Below are positions 51,596 to 61,083 of a DNA stretch of 64,000 nucleotides, piece after piece. Source of the stretch: Flavobacterium resistens (GTDB taxonomy: Bacteria > Bacteroidota > Bacteroidia > Flavobacteriales > Flavobacteriaceae); NCBI RefSeq assembly GCF_900182645.1, contig NZ_FXTA01000001.1, forward strand, positions 1,178,001 to 1,242,000, written 5' to 3'. Numbering within the stretch: position 1 is the first letter of the stretch; each line of letters opens with the position of its first letter. Below the pieces are notes generated by a model that was given only the letters and a program-made list of their open reading frames with translations, ran no database searches and had not been told where the DNA came from. The translations under genes and the position numbers were made by a program.

Positions 51596-54340
51596 TTATT
51601 TCTTATTGAAATCTCCAGCGTAAATTGATGTCATTTTATCCAAGCTCAAATACTTTTTCAAAACAGTATTAACTTCTTCAACTTTAAGCCCTTTTACTTT
51701 ACTTTCTAAATCATCATAATCTTCTAGCGGAATTCCGTACTGCAAATAAGTATTTACAAGTCTCATCAAAGTATTATCATTACCTAAACTGGTTTTTCTT
51801 TCATTCTGCCAGCTTACCAAATTTGATTTTAACTCTTCTGCCGTAAATCCATCTTTTAATGCTTTTGCAATTTCTTCTTTCGTTGCTGATTCAACTGCAC
51901 TTTTTTTCGTTGGATTTAAAAAGGCATAGTAACTCCATGACGCGACGTCATTTGAAACTGGAATATCAATAAAAGATCCGGCTCCATAGCTTATACCATC
52001 TTTTTCTCTTAATCTCATAGGGATTCTGGCACTTAAAAAACCGCCGCTTCCTAATATTTCATTTGCCATGACAAATGCAGGATAATCAGCATTTTTTCTA
52101 TCCATTTTAAAACTAACTCTTCCTACGGCAACCGCATTTTCTTTGTCTGGAGTAATAATATCTTTATCTAGTTTTTGCGTTTCAAAATAAGTCGGAATAG
52201 CACGTTCATATTTCGATTTAGAATTCCATTTACCGAATGTTTTTTCTAGAATTTCTCCCGTTGATTTTGCATCTAAATCTCCAACTACACTTCCAAAACC
52301 GTTGTTTCCACCTAGAATATTTTTGTAAAAATCTACAATTTCAGATTGTTTTATATTTTTAAAAGCATCTATTTCTTCCTGTGTAGTTGAAGTGTAAAAA
52401 ATACTACCTTTTGGATATTTTGTTGTTTGTCTCGCTATTTCTGTAAAAGCAATAGATTGCGGATCATTTAAATTTCCTTCCAAATAAGTATTATATTCTG
52501 CTATTGTTTTAGTTAATTCATTTTGCGGAAAAGTTGAATTAAGAAGTAAATCTTCTAAAATCCCCATAACCTCTTTGAAACTTTCTTTATAAGTATTCAC
52601 ATAAACCGACAAGGTTTGATGATCAAAATTGAAATAAATACTTGATTTCAATTGATCTAAACGATCCTGAATTTGTTCTTTGCTTCTTGTAGTTGTTCCT
52701 GTTTTCAGTAGCTGTGCCATAATACCACCAACATCAGATTTCCCATTCAAATCTTTCTCATTACTTACAGGGAAACTAAAATTAGCCTGAACTTTTCCGC
52801 CTTTAATTTCTTTCTTGATCAAGCCGTATTTTGCGCCATTTGTCAGTTTTCCTTCCGTCAAATTTTGTTTTAAATTCTTGATTGATGCTTCAAAAGCAGC
52901 AACTTCTTTTTCTAAAGCCTTTCCTTTATAATCTTTAGTTAATGCTACGATTTGGTCGTCTGTATATTCTACAGGTTTTAATCTTTGTTCATCTTTTGAA
53001 GGAATAAAAATACCTACTGTTCTATTATTGCTTCTAAAATACTTTTCAGCAACACGCTGAATATCCTCTTTTGTTAGTTTTTCAACAGCATCGCGATACA
53101 GGTATCCTAATCTATAATCTCCAGAGCCAATAATTTCAGTCAAATTAATTGCAAATGAAATCGTATTATTTTTAATTGCATCAATTTGTTTAATAATTTT
53201 CGCCTGAGCTCTGCTTACGTCCTGATCTGTGTATTTCGTTGTGATGATTTTATCCAATTCTGCTCTAACAATATCTTGTGTTGCTTTAATGTCTTTGTCA
53301 TTAGGTATAGCAAATCCAAAATACATATAACTTGCATCTCTCACTGTTGGCTGCCAAAAATACAAACTGGAAACTTTTTGAGTTTCAACCAATGATTTAT
53401 ATAAATATCCTGATGGATCTGCGGTTAAGATTTCTCCCAAAGCATCTAGCGCAGCATAATCTTTATCAGCATAAGAAACTGTATGATACAGTGCACCCAT
53501 ATTTTTGCTTTCTCCTGCTCTTTTTAACTCTACAAATTTTTCACCGTCTTGCGCAGGCTCAATTGTATAAGTTTTATCTAAAACTCTTTTAGGTCTTGGA
53601 ACAGCTCCAAAATACTGACCTACATATTGTAATGTTTTTTGCTCATCGAATTTACCTGCAACAATCAATGTGGCATTATCCGGCTGATAGTATTTCTCAT
53701 AAAAAACTCTAAGCGTATTTGCTTTTACACGTTCGATATCTTCTTTGCTTCCAATAGTACTATTTCCGTAGTTATGCCATAAATAAGCAGTCGAAACGAT
53801 TCTTTCCTGTAAAACACGATCCGGATTATTTTCACCTATTTCAAACTCATTTCTTACAACTGAAAATTCCTTGTCAAGATCAGTTTGCAGAATCGTCGCA
53901 TTAATCATCCTGTCGGCTTCCATTTGAATACTCCATTTCAGATTTTCATCATTTGATGGGAAAACTTCATAATAATTTGTTCGGTCAAGCCAAGTTGTTC
54001 CATTGGCATTTCCTCCTTTATCTGAAAGCATTTTTTTAATATCTCCCAGATTTTTTGTGCTTTTAAAAAGCATATGTTCTAGCAAGTGCGCCATCCCTTT
54101 CTCACCATAACCCTCATTTCTAGAACCTACATTGTAAACAATATTAACCACCATATTGCTTTGAGAAGCATCAGGAATCAAAAGAACTTTTAATCCGTTT
54201 TTTAAAGAATATTCTTTGACACCTTCGACATTTGTAATAAATTTTGGCGTCTCTTTAGGCGACACCGATTTTTGTGCATAAACTGAGCTCATGGAAATTA
54301 ATGAGCAGCATAGGATTCCGCTTAGTAATAGGTTTCTCAT
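51596..54340 (-). CDS. M16-family zinc metallopeptidase, two tandem M16 units
   Basis: A 914-residue secreted insulinase-type peptidase. After the signal peptide (about residues 1-22) the first M16 unit carries the inverted zinc motif HLLEH (His85, Glu88, His89) and the third ligand in VVRNEFEIGENNP. The second unit, from about residue 500, has no HxxEH and is the non-catalytic half, as usual in single-chain M16 enzymes. It degrades peptides in the periplasm. It is monocistronic, with a -7 box at 54388-54381 and a palindrome at 54435-54450. Confidence 0.9.
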   Translation of the reverse strand: MRNLLLSGILCCSLISMSSVYAQKSVSPKETPKFITNVEGVKEYSLKNGLKVLLIPDASQSNMVVNIVYNVGSRNEGYGEKGMAHLLEHMLFKSTKNLGDIKKMLSDKGGNANGTTWLDRTNYYEVFPSNDENLKWSIQMEADRMINATILQTDLDKEFSVVRNEFEIGENNPDRVLQERIVSTAYLWHNYGNSTIGSKEDIERVKANTLRVFYEKYYQPDNATLIVAGKFDEQKTLQYVGQYFGAVPRPKRVLDKTYTIEPAQDGEKFVELKRAGESKNMGALYHTVSYADKDYAALDALGEILTADPSGYLYKSLVETQKVSSLYFWQPTVRDASYMYFGFAIPNDKDIKATQDIVRAELDKIITTKYTDQDVSRAQAKIIKQIDAIKNNTISFAINLTEIIGSGDYRLGYLYRDAVEKLTKEDIQRVAEKYFRSNNRTVGIFIPSKDEQRLKPVEYTDDQIVALTKDYKGKALEKEVAAFEASIKNLKQNLTEGKLTNGAKYGLIKKEIKGGKVQANFSFPVSNEKDLNGKSDVGGIMAQLLKTGTTTRSKEQIQDRLDQLKSSIYFNFDHQTLSVYVNTYKESFKEVMGILEDLLLNSTFPQNELTKTIAEYNTYLEGNLNDPQSIAFTEIARQTTKYPKGSIFYTSTTQEEIDAFKNIKQSEIVDFYKNILGGNNGFGSVVGDLDAKSTGEILEKTFGKWNSKSKYERAIPTYFETQKLDKDIITPDKENAVAVGRVSFKMDRKNADYPAFVMANEILGSGGFLSARIPMRLREKDGISYGAGSFIDIPVSNDVASWSYYAFLNPTKKSAVESATKEEIAKALKDGFTAEELKSNLVSWQNERKTSLGNDNTLMRLVNTYLQYGIPLEDYDDLESKVKGLKVEEVNTVLKKYLSLDKMTSIYAGDFNKK

Positions 54341-54380
54341 AGGTTGTTAAATGGTTTGAATTTATATTATTCTTGGTAAC

Positions 54381-54409
54381 CAAATATAATATTTTTCTTA
54401 AACACAAAA
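54381..54409 (-). promoter_or_regulatory. promoter of the M16 peptidase gene
   Basis: TTTTG (54409-54405) and TATATTTG (54388-54381) on the minus strand, with 16 nt between TTG and the -7 box, slightly shorter than usual. Confidence 0.45.
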
Positions 54410-54434
54410 TCCTTATTAACTTACTTTTAATATT

Positions 54435-54450
54435 TTACGACATTCCGTAA
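54435..54450. promoter_or_regulatory. palindromic operator candidate TTACG-N6-CGTAA (site 3)
   Basis: TTACG ACATTC CGTAA, extended to TTTTACG/CGTAAAA. It lies 46 nt upstream of the TATATTTG of the M16 gene, farther than at the other two sites. Confidence 0.4.
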
Positions 54451-54468
54451 AACAATATAATGGAGAAT

Positions 54469-54509
54469 AAAAAAACCGAAACCACATTTAAAATGTAGTT
54501 TCGGTTTTA
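54469..54509 (-). terminator. rho-independent terminator after the AsnB-like gene
   Basis: AAAAACCGAAAC and GTTTCGGTTTT arms, with CACATTT/AAATGTAG continuing the stem, then T residues on the minus strand. Confidence 0.8.
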
Positions 54510-54549
54510 ATAATTTATAATTCTTAAAAACTTTCTTTTAAAATGAAAT

Positions 54550-56157
54550 TTAAGATTTCAAAAGCTCCACACCTGGCACTTTTACGTGTGCCGCATTTGC
54601 TCTTCCACTCGGATCAAGATTATCCTGCCATTTCGGAATCCATTTACGAACCGTATGCGCAGCGCTTACCTGAGGATAGTATTTATGAAAAATACTTCTG
54701 TATAAATAAGCTTCTTTTGTTGTTGGAGAATTGTATGGGAATTCTGCAGTTGCACCGGCTAATTGCTCGTCTGTTACTTGTGAAGCACAATATTCAATCA
54801 ATTCATCAACCCATTTATAACCTACTCCATCTGAAAACTGCTCTTTCTGACGCCATAAAACTTCTGCCGGCAAATAAGGATCTTCTGGAGTATCAAATGC
54901 TTTTCTTAAAATATATTTTTCAATACCATCATATGTTTTTGGCTGTTTCTCTTCTGGTTTGATTCGGATAGCAACATCTAAAAATGCAGTATCCAGGAAT
55001 GGAACTCTTGCCTCCAAACCATGCGCCATTGTAGTTTTATCAACACGCAATAAATCGGCAGTAAACAACTTTTGAACTCTTTCAATAGTTTCATCCTGAA
55101 ATGCTTCTGTTGATGGCGCATTTCTAAAATATAAATGTCCACCAAAAATTTCATCGGCACCTTCGCCAGAAAGAAGAACTTTTATTCCGGCATCAGCAAT
55201 TGCTTTTGATAAAATATACATCGGCACGCCAGATCTTACTGAAATAATATCATAAGTTTCAATATGATAAATTACTTGTTCCAATACTTTAACGCCTTCT
55301 TCAACCGAAAAATGAATTTCATGATGTTCTGTTCCTAAAAACTCAGCTGCTTTTCTTGCTGCGATATTATCAGGAGCATCGGCATTTAAACCAATAGAAA
55401 ATGAATGCAGTTTTTGTCCATTTTCTTTTAATAATCGTGATGCTATTGAAGAAATCAAAGAAGTATCCAAACCTCCTGACATGACAGCTCCTAAAGGAAC
55501 ATTGCTTAATAAACGTTTACGTGTAGCCTCAATCAAACTCTCACGGATTAAGCCTAAATCTAAACTTTCAATTGCTTTTTTATGATCCTCGCAATCTGGC
55601 TGGTAATATTTAACAAAACCAGTTTTTGCAGTATAATAATGCCCTGGAGGGAAAGTTGAAAACGATTTACATTGATCTGCAATTGATTTCATTTCAGAAG
55701 AAAAATAAATTCTTCCTCTTTCATCCAAACCATAATATAACGGTTTCACTCCAATTGGATCTCTACCTGCGATATAATCATCTCCATCGATTATAACGAA
55801 AGCAAAATCTCCATCCAATTTATTGCAGAAATTATATCCAAATTCTTCATACAAATGCACAATAACTTCTGAATCTGAATTGGTTCTGAAAGTGTGATCT
55901 TTTAAAATCGTGTTTTTTAATTCTTGATAATTATAAATTTCGCCATCATGAATCATCCAGGCTCTATTTGTTCCCTGAATAGGCTGTTTGCCAGTATTTA
56001 AGTCGACGATTGATAAACTTTCGTGACAAAGCACGCTTCCGTTATCCATAATGTGCAAATCACTCTCATCTGGTCCGCGATGAGACATTCTTGCTGAAAG
56101 CTCTTGTACAAGTTTTGGGTCTTTTCCTTTGCCAATTACGGCTAATAATCCAGACAT
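54550..56157 (-). CDS. AsnB paralog with inactivated glutaminase site
   Basis: A 535-residue homolog of asparagine synthetase B. The C-terminal synthetase half keeps the PP-loop SGGLDTSL, LSGEGADEIFGG and the WRQKEQFSDGVGY motif, so AMP-transfer to aspartate or a similar acid is plausible. The N-terminal amidotransferase domain has lost its chemistry: residue 2 is Ser, not Cys (MSGLLAV); the glutamine-binding Arg is Ser47 (CHESLSI); and the oxyanion Asn is Asp71 (HDGEIYN). Asp95 is kept. It is therefore probably ammonia-dependent or has changed substrate. It lies just downstream of an intact asnB but behind that gene's terminator. Confidence 0.9.
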   Translation of the reverse strand: MSGLLAVIGKGKDPKLVQELSARMSHRGPDESDLHIMDNGSVLCHESLSIVDLNTGKQPIQGTNRAWMIHDGEIYNYQELKNTILKDHTFRTNSDSEVIVHLYEEFGYNFCNKLDGDFAFVIIDGDDYIAGRDPIGVKPLYYGLDERGRIYFSSEMKSIADQCKSFSTFPPGHYYTAKTGFVKYYQPDCEDHKKAIESLDLGLIRESLIEATRKRLLSNVPLGAVMSGGLDTSLISSIASRLLKENGQKLHSFSIGLNADAPDNIAARKAAEFLGTEHHEIHFSVEEGVKVLEQVIYHIETYDIISVRSGVPMYILSKAIADAGIKVLLSGEGADEIFGGHLYFRNAPSTEAFQDETIERVQKLFTADLLRVDKTTMAHGLEARVPFLDTAFLDVAIRIKPEEKQPKTYDGIEKYILRKAFDTPEDPYLPAEVLWRQKEQFSDGVGYKWVDELIEYCASQVTDEQLAGATAEFPYNSPTTKEAYLYRSIFHKYYPQVSAAHTVRKWIPKWQDNLDPSGRANAAHVKVPGVELLKS

Positions 56158-56473
56158 ATTCTAATTTTTTTTACTTATTATTTTCTTCAAACTCACTATA
56201 TGAAGCCAATTAGCTGCAAAAACGATTATACTTTATAATCTGCAGCAAAACTAAATATTATTTTCTGCTTTTCCTTTATAATCCTATTATAATATCAGGC
56301 ATTTAACTTTATTTCGACGAATGTCAAATATAAAAAAGAAAGTCAAATTATCGCCAAAATTATTTTTAACTACCTGAAAACATACAATCTAAACAACTTA
56401 AGACAAGAAAAACGTCCTCAATTAAGAGAACGTTTTTCTGCAATATATATACTAATTCTAAAATTATACTTGT
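56158..56473. other. 316-bp gap between the two asparagine synthetase genes
   Basis: No gene seen. It holds the asnB terminator (56408-56437) and a possible -7 box TAGTTTTG (56253-56246, minus strand) for the paralog, so the two genes seem to be expressed separately. Confidence 0.5.
56408..56437 (-). terminator. rho-independent terminator after asnB
   Basis: AAAAACGTCCTC (56408-56419) and GAGAACGTTTTT (56426-56437) pair with one mismatch; T-tract on the minus strand. Confidence 0.8.
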
Positions 56474-58150
56474 TTATGCTTTAACATAAGCGTCGTCATG
56501 AACACTTGCTACAGCTCTTCCAGAAGGATCGTTCATGTTTTTGAAAGCTTCATCCCACTCTAAAGCGATTTTTGTACTACACGCAACGCTTGCTTCCTGA
56601 GGCACACATAACGCAGCAGCATCGCTTGGGAAATGTTCTGTAAAAATTGAACGATAGTAATATTCTTCTTTTGAAGTTGGTGTCTGCAATGGGAATTTGT
56701 ATTTCGCATTTGCTAATTGCTCATCCGAAACTTCTCTTGCAACAACTTCTTTTAATGTATCAATCCAGCTATATCCTACTCCGTCAGAAAACTGTTCTTT
56801 TTGTCTCCATGCAACACTTTCCGGAAGCATTTCTTCAAAAGCTTTACGAACAACCCATTTTTCCATTGGATGCTCTTTGTTGATCATTTTATCTTGTGGG
56901 TTGATGCGCATCGCAACATCCATAAATTCTTTATCTAAGAATGGTACACGACCTTCAATTCCCCAAGCAGCCAAACTTTTGTTCGCACGCAAACAGTCAT
57001 ACATATGAAGTTTTCCTAATTTACGAACGTTTTCTTCGTGGAATTCTCTAGCATTTGGCGCTTTGTGGAAATATAAATATCCTCCAAACAACTCATCTGC
57101 ACCTTCACCAGAAAGAACCATTTTGATTCCCATTGACTTGATAACTCTCGCCATTAACCACATTGGAGTTGAAGCTCTAACTGTAGTTACATCGTATGTT
57201 TCAAGGTTGTAAATCACATCACGAACAGCATCTAAACCTTCCTGAATGGTGAATTTAATTTCATGGTGAATAGTTCCAATATGATCTGCCACTTTTCTTG
57301 CAGCTGCTAAATCAGGAGAACCTTCCAATCCAACTGAAAACGAGTGCAATTGCGGATACCAAGCTTCTGTTGTATCATCAGACTCGATTCTGTTTTTTGC
57401 ATATTTTTTGGCAACAGCCGAAGTAATAGACGAATCTAAACCTCCAGAAAGTAAAACTCCGTAAGGAACGTCACTCATTAATTGTCTGTGAACTGCCGCT
57501 TCCAGTGCTTTTTTGATTTCTGGAATACTTGTTTCGTTGTCTTTTACAGCATCATATTCTGTCCAGTCTCTTTTGTACCATTGTACAAATTCACCGTCTT
57601 TGCTTGATAAATAATGTCCTGGAGGAAACAATTCAATTTTTGTACAATATCCTTCTAAAGCTTTCAATTCTGAAGCAACGTAAAAAGTTCCATGCTGATC
57701 CCAACCAATATATAATGGAATAATTCCCATGTGGTCACGAGCAACAAAATACTCATCTTTATCAACATCATAAATTGCAAATCCGAAGATTCCGTTCATT
57801 TCATCAACAAAATGAGGTCCTTTTTCTTTGTAAAGTGCTAAAATAACTTCGCAATCGCTTTCTGTTTGAAAGTTGTATTTTCCTTCAAATTGCTTACGAA
57901 GATCTCTGTGATTGTAAATTTCACCATTTGCAGCCAAAACCAATTTTTTATCTTCTGTAAATAAAGGTTGTTTTCCTGAAGCTGGATCTACAATCGCCAA
58001 ACGCTCATGCGAAAGAATTGCTTTATCATTACTGTAAATTCCGCTCCAGTCTGGTCCACGGTGACGAATGATTTTAGACATTTCTAATACTTGAGGTCTT
58101 AAAGTTTCGGCTTTTTGTTTTAGATCAAAGGCACATACAATTCCGCACAT
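56474..58150 (-). CDS. asnB: asparagine synthetase B (glutamine-hydrolysing)
   Basis: A 558-residue enzyme making asparagine from aspartate, ATP and glutamine. The glutaminase domain is complete: Cys2 in MCGIVCAF, Arg50 in SHERLAIVD, Asn75 in AANGEIYN and Asp99 in ESDCEVI. The synthetase domain has the PP-loop SGGLDSS and LSGEGADELFGGY. Length matches E. coli-type AsnB. It lies upstream of a paralog whose glutaminase residues are replaced, with a terminator between them. Confidence 0.96.
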   Translation of the reverse strand: MCGIVCAFDLKQKAETLRPQVLEMSKIIRHRGPDWSGIYSNDKAILSHERLAIVDPASGKQPLFTEDKKLVLAANGEIYNHRDLRKQFEGKYNFQTESDCEVILALYKEKGPHFVDEMNGIFGFAIYDVDKDEYFVARDHMGIIPLYIGWDQHGTFYVASELKALEGYCTKIELFPPGHYLSSKDGEFVQWYKRDWTEYDAVKDNETSIPEIKKALEAAVHRQLMSDVPYGVLLSGGLDSSITSAVAKKYAKNRIESDDTTEAWYPQLHSFSVGLEGSPDLAAARKVADHIGTIHHEIKFTIQEGLDAVRDVIYNLETYDVTTVRASTPMWLMARVIKSMGIKMVLSGEGADELFGGYLYFHKAPNAREFHEENVRKLGKLHMYDCLRANKSLAAWGIEGRVPFLDKEFMDVAMRINPQDKMINKEHPMEKWVVRKAFEEMLPESVAWRQKEQFSDGVGYSWIDTLKEVVAREVSDEQLANAKYKFPLQTPTSKEEYYYRSIFTEHFPSDAAALCVPQEASVACSTKIALEWDEAFKNMNDPSGRAVASVHDDAYVKA

Positions 58151-58583
58151 AATTCTATATTTTTATTTTGTAAATTTTAATTTGATAAGGCAAAGATGCG
58201 GTAATGGTTACAATTGAAAAACACAAACAATCATTTCAGTTACAATTTTAAATCATAAATTAAATTTTACATGTAAAATGTAAAATTTTAACACTAAAAA
58301 ATGGCTTGAACTTGAAAATTTTAATTTTGAGAATAAAATACGAGTAAAATCGAAGGTTTTTCAGAAATCTTTGAATTAAATTTTAAGATCTTTAAATATC
58401 GATGAAAAATTCACAAACAGAACATGAAAAGCTGTTTAGAAATTATTTTATGTTCAATCTTGTCATTTCGACCGAAGGGAGAAATCACACTAGAAACTCG
58501 ACAAAGATTAGTGATTTCTTTGCGGAATAGCTTGTGTGATTTCTCCCTTCGGTCAAAATGACAAAACTTCATGATTAATTTAA
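58151..58583. other. 433-bp intergenic region
   Basis: No gene seen. It holds the asnB upstream region, a TACATGTAAAATGTAAAA-type simple repeat near 58268 and the full MITE-like inverted-repeat element at 58460-58564. Confidence 0.5.
58460..58564. repeat. MITE-like inverted-repeat element, copy 2
   Basis: A 31-bp left arm starting TTGTCATTTCGACCGAAGGG (58460-58490) is the inverted repeat of 58534-58564 with one mismatch, around a 43-nt centre sharing CTCGACAAAGATT with the copy at 27271-27374. Confidence 0.8.
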
Positions 58584-59033
58584 TTACTCAACGCTTTGAA
58601 TCGTATAATGCGTTTTATTAATCTCAAACTGAAATCCAACTTTATTTCCCATTAAATGATTTCCTAATGGAGATTGCGGCGAAAGTGCAATAACATTTAT
58701 TCCGTCAATTGCAATTTTTGGAAGTGCCACACTTACGTATAAATAGATTCCGTTTGCTTTTACCAAACTGCCCGAAATAATATTTTCCGTAGTTTTTACA
58801 GCATCAATTTTATCTAAAATCGCTTTTTGAGCAATCGCTTCTTTCAGTTTATTAGTCAATTTTTCCTGTTCGATATGCATCATCGACAAAGCCGTTTCGT
58901 GCTTATCGCCTGCAGAACCTTTGGCATCGTTTTTTGAATCTTCGGTCAATCCAGAAATCATGTCTTTAAAAACATCGATTCGGTCCTGAACCATTTGCAG
59001 ATAATGGGAATATATTTTTTCTTTGAAAGTCAT
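58584..59033 (-). CDS. GreA/GreB-like elongation-factor family protein
   Basis: A 149-residue protein with a helical hairpin N-terminal part containing SAGDKHETALSMMHIEQEK and a compact beta C-terminal domain (ISGSLVKANGIYLYVSVALP, then LSPQSPLGNHLMG). This layout is that of GreA-like factors that act at the RNA polymerase secondary channel. The family is often mislabelled 3-oxoacyl-ACP synthase. The acidic tip (LTEDSKNDAKGSAGDK) is compatible with a regulatory role. Actual cleavage activity is uncertain. Confidence 0.7.
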   Translation of the reverse strand: MTFKEKIYSHYLQMVQDRIDVFKDMISGLTEDSKNDAKGSAGDKHETALSMMHIEQEKLTNKLKEAIAQKAILDKIDAVKTTENIISGSLVKANGIYLYVSVALPKIAIDGINVIALSPQSPLGNHLMGNKVGFQFEINKTHYTIQSVE

Positions 59034-59040
59034 TTTTTAA

Positions 59041-59074
59041 GCTACTAAGATTCTAAGTTGCAAAGATGCTAAGG
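59041..59074. repeat. CTTAG-type dispersed repeat, copy 3 (inverted)
   Basis: On the minus strand it reads CCTTAGCATC, CAACTTAGAATCTTAG, matching the copies at 15894 and 20813. It lies just before the start of the GreA-like gene. Confidence 0.55.
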
Positions 59075-59202
59075 TTTTTCTTTATATAAAAAAATTAGCC
59101 ATGAAATCACGAATTTACTCCAAAAAACTCATGAAATCATGGCTAAAAAAGACGCAATTTTAAAGTAGATTTGCGCCTAAGTGCCTTTACGGCAAAATCT
59201 TC

Positions 59203-60954
59203 CTAAAAATCAAATTTGTAATTTCCTCCAACTAAAACCTGGAATCCCTGAACAGGATAATTTAGCCATTTTTCATAAGCCTGATTTCCAATATTGTTTA
59301 GTTTTAAGAAGAAAGTCAAACGTTCATTATATTTGTATCCTAAATGAGCATTAGCATCAAAATAGCTTTTTAAAGTTATCACAGCTGGTTCAACTCCAAA
59401 ATCTAAATTCGTTTGCATGTCTTTTCGGTCTCCAACAAAAAACACATTCAAACCTGCGTACCATTGTTTGGTAATAGTAACATCAAGATTTGAGCTTATT
59501 TTCATTGATGGCAAATTCCAAGCTTCCAAGCCGTCTGTTTTATAACTGTTGAAAGTACCGTTGATTCCGAAAGAAACGTTTTTAGAAAAATCAGCTTTTA
59601 ATTCTCCGTAGAAACGGAAAGTTCTCACATCATCATACACTACATTAAAAGAGTTTCCGAAAGCATAATTTTGGTTTGAAAAATCTTCTGTATAATCCTG
59701 GCTTTTAAACAACGCTTTGTCTTTTTCATTCAAATATGAACCTGTCAAATTATAACTAACATTGTTGGCCAATTTTCCTTTTAAACCAGCAAAAACCGTA
59801 TATTGATTGCTTGTTGGTCTCATATTTAAAGTTGGTGACAAAAATGGATTTTCGGTCACAAAATCAGCATATGAGTTTTGATTTAAACTTCCGTTTACTC
59901 CGGTATAGAAAATCATTAAATCGCCTACTAATTTATAAGAAGCGTTTACTTTTGGATAGATAAAAAATTTGTTTCCGCTATTTTCAGAATCTAAGCCATA
60001 AAATAATCCGGCTCCTAATTCTAAAGTCCATTCGTTTTCATGAATTACAAAACTTGGCTCAATTCCAAAATTGGTCAAACTGTATTTTAAAGGTTCCGTA
60101 TTATCTCTCGCATAATTATGTTCAAAAGAACCGCTAACATGATCAACAATAACATTTGTAGTTATGGCCTGATCCATTACATCAACTTTGAAAGTTGGTT
60201 TTAGATAAAAACGGTTTTCTGACGAAGAAAAACTATCTGAAAAATGCGTAAATCGAGTTGCGATTTTACTGAAAATTCCTTCTGTAAATTCAGCATTTCC
60301 GCCAAGCGAAATTGTATTATAGGAATGATTTGGGTTAATTCCTCTAATCAAATCTTCCTGTGTTTGTGGCGGCAAAGTCATTCCGAAATCTGTTGGAAGT
60401 CCGTACCAGTTGTATAATTGATTTTGATATCCTAAATCAACACCCCAAGACATGTCACGATTGATAACTCCATAACCAACATTTAATGCTGTATCATAAA
60501 ATTCATCATTTAGGTTTACATCTTTTATACCGCCTTGTGATGAATGATGACGAAGCATTCCGGCCACATAATCATTATTTCCCAAATCTTGGGTAACAAA
60601 CAATTCAGCATTTAAGGTTCCGTAATTACCAACTCCAGCAGTTACATAATTATTAAATAATCTCTCTTTTTTAGATTTGTCCACAGCTTGCGCATTTCCT
60701 TTTGAAGGTGTAAAAGTCGAAGCAACCGGAACCGAAAGAATACTATACCTGATAGTTTCTTTTGGCTGATTTCCTGTATCGTCAAGCGAAGGCGTTTCTT
60801 TCACTTTAAACGCATCTGATATAGTTGGTGAATAAGGCTTTACCACATTAACTGTTTCAGATCCGATATTTTCATTTTTCTTCTGCGAAAACGAAAGCTG
60901 ACAAACAAGCAACACTAGTAAAACGACAATTTTATTTCGGCAGTTAATTTTCAT
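59203..60954 (-). CDS. outer-membrane beta-barrel protein, TonB-receptor-like without plug
   Basis: A 583-residue protein with a signal peptide (VVLLVLLVCQLSFSQ), a proline-rich periplasmic segment (VNVVKPYSPTISDAFKVKET) and a barrel of amphipathic strands such as YVTAGVGNYGTLNAELFV, ending in NYKFDF with a terminal aromatic residue. It scores as TonB-dependent-receptor-like, but the plug domain is absent, so uptake through TonB is doubtful. It lies downstream of the TPR and PhzF genes on the same strand. Its partner may be the TPR protein. Confidence 0.75.
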   Translation of the reverse strand: MKINCRNKIVVLLVLLVCQLSFSQKKNENIGSETVNVVKPYSPTISDAFKVKETPSLDDTGNQPKETIRYSILSVPVASTFTPSKGNAQAVDKSKKERLFNNYVTAGVGNYGTLNAELFVTQDLGNNDYVAGMLRHHSSQGGIKDVNLNDEFYDTALNVGYGVINRDMSWGVDLGYQNQLYNWYGLPTDFGMTLPPQTQEDLIRGINPNHSYNTISLGGNAEFTEGIFSKIATRFTHFSDSFSSSENRFYLKPTFKVDVMDQAITTNVIVDHVSGSFEHNYARDNTEPLKYSLTNFGIEPSFVIHENEWTLELGAGLFYGLDSENSGNKFFIYPKVNASYKLVGDLMIFYTGVNGSLNQNSYADFVTENPFLSPTLNMRPTSNQYTVFAGLKGKLANNVSYNLTGSYLNEKDKALFKSQDYTEDFSNQNYAFGNSFNVVYDDVRTFRFYGELKADFSKNVSFGINGTFNSYKTDGLEAWNLPSMKISSNLDVTITKQWYAGLNVFFVGDRKDMQTNLDFGVEPAVITLKSYFDANAHLGYKYNERLTFFLKLNNIGNQAYEKWLNYPVQGFQVLVGGNYKFDF

Positions 60955-60976
60955 ATTTATCTTTTTTTGTAAAATG

Positions 60977-61044
60977 GATATTGTAAAATGTCAGATGTTT
61001 TACAACTCACTTTTTACTTTTCACATTTGACATCTTACATTATC
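60977..61044. repeat. imperfect inverted repeat between PhzF and barrel genes
   Basis: The 21-nt arms 60977-60997 and 61024-61044 match at 18 positions when inverted. It is followed by short CTAATTCTCTAATTCTCTC tandem units (61046-61075). Similar ATGTAAAATGT stretches occur at 58268 and 61967. Confidence 0.45.
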
Positions 61045-61083
61045 TAATTTTCTAATTCTCTAATTCTCTCAATTTTCTAATTT

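Noticed and set aside
58584..59033. Annotation of this gene as a 3-oxoacyl-ACP synthase
   Set aside because: The protein has no thiolase fold and is far too short; the SAGDKHET helix and beta C-terminal domain fit GreA-like factors.
59203..60954. Calling the barrel a full TonB-dependent receptor
   Set aside because: There is no plug domain, so TonB-dependent uptake is not supported.
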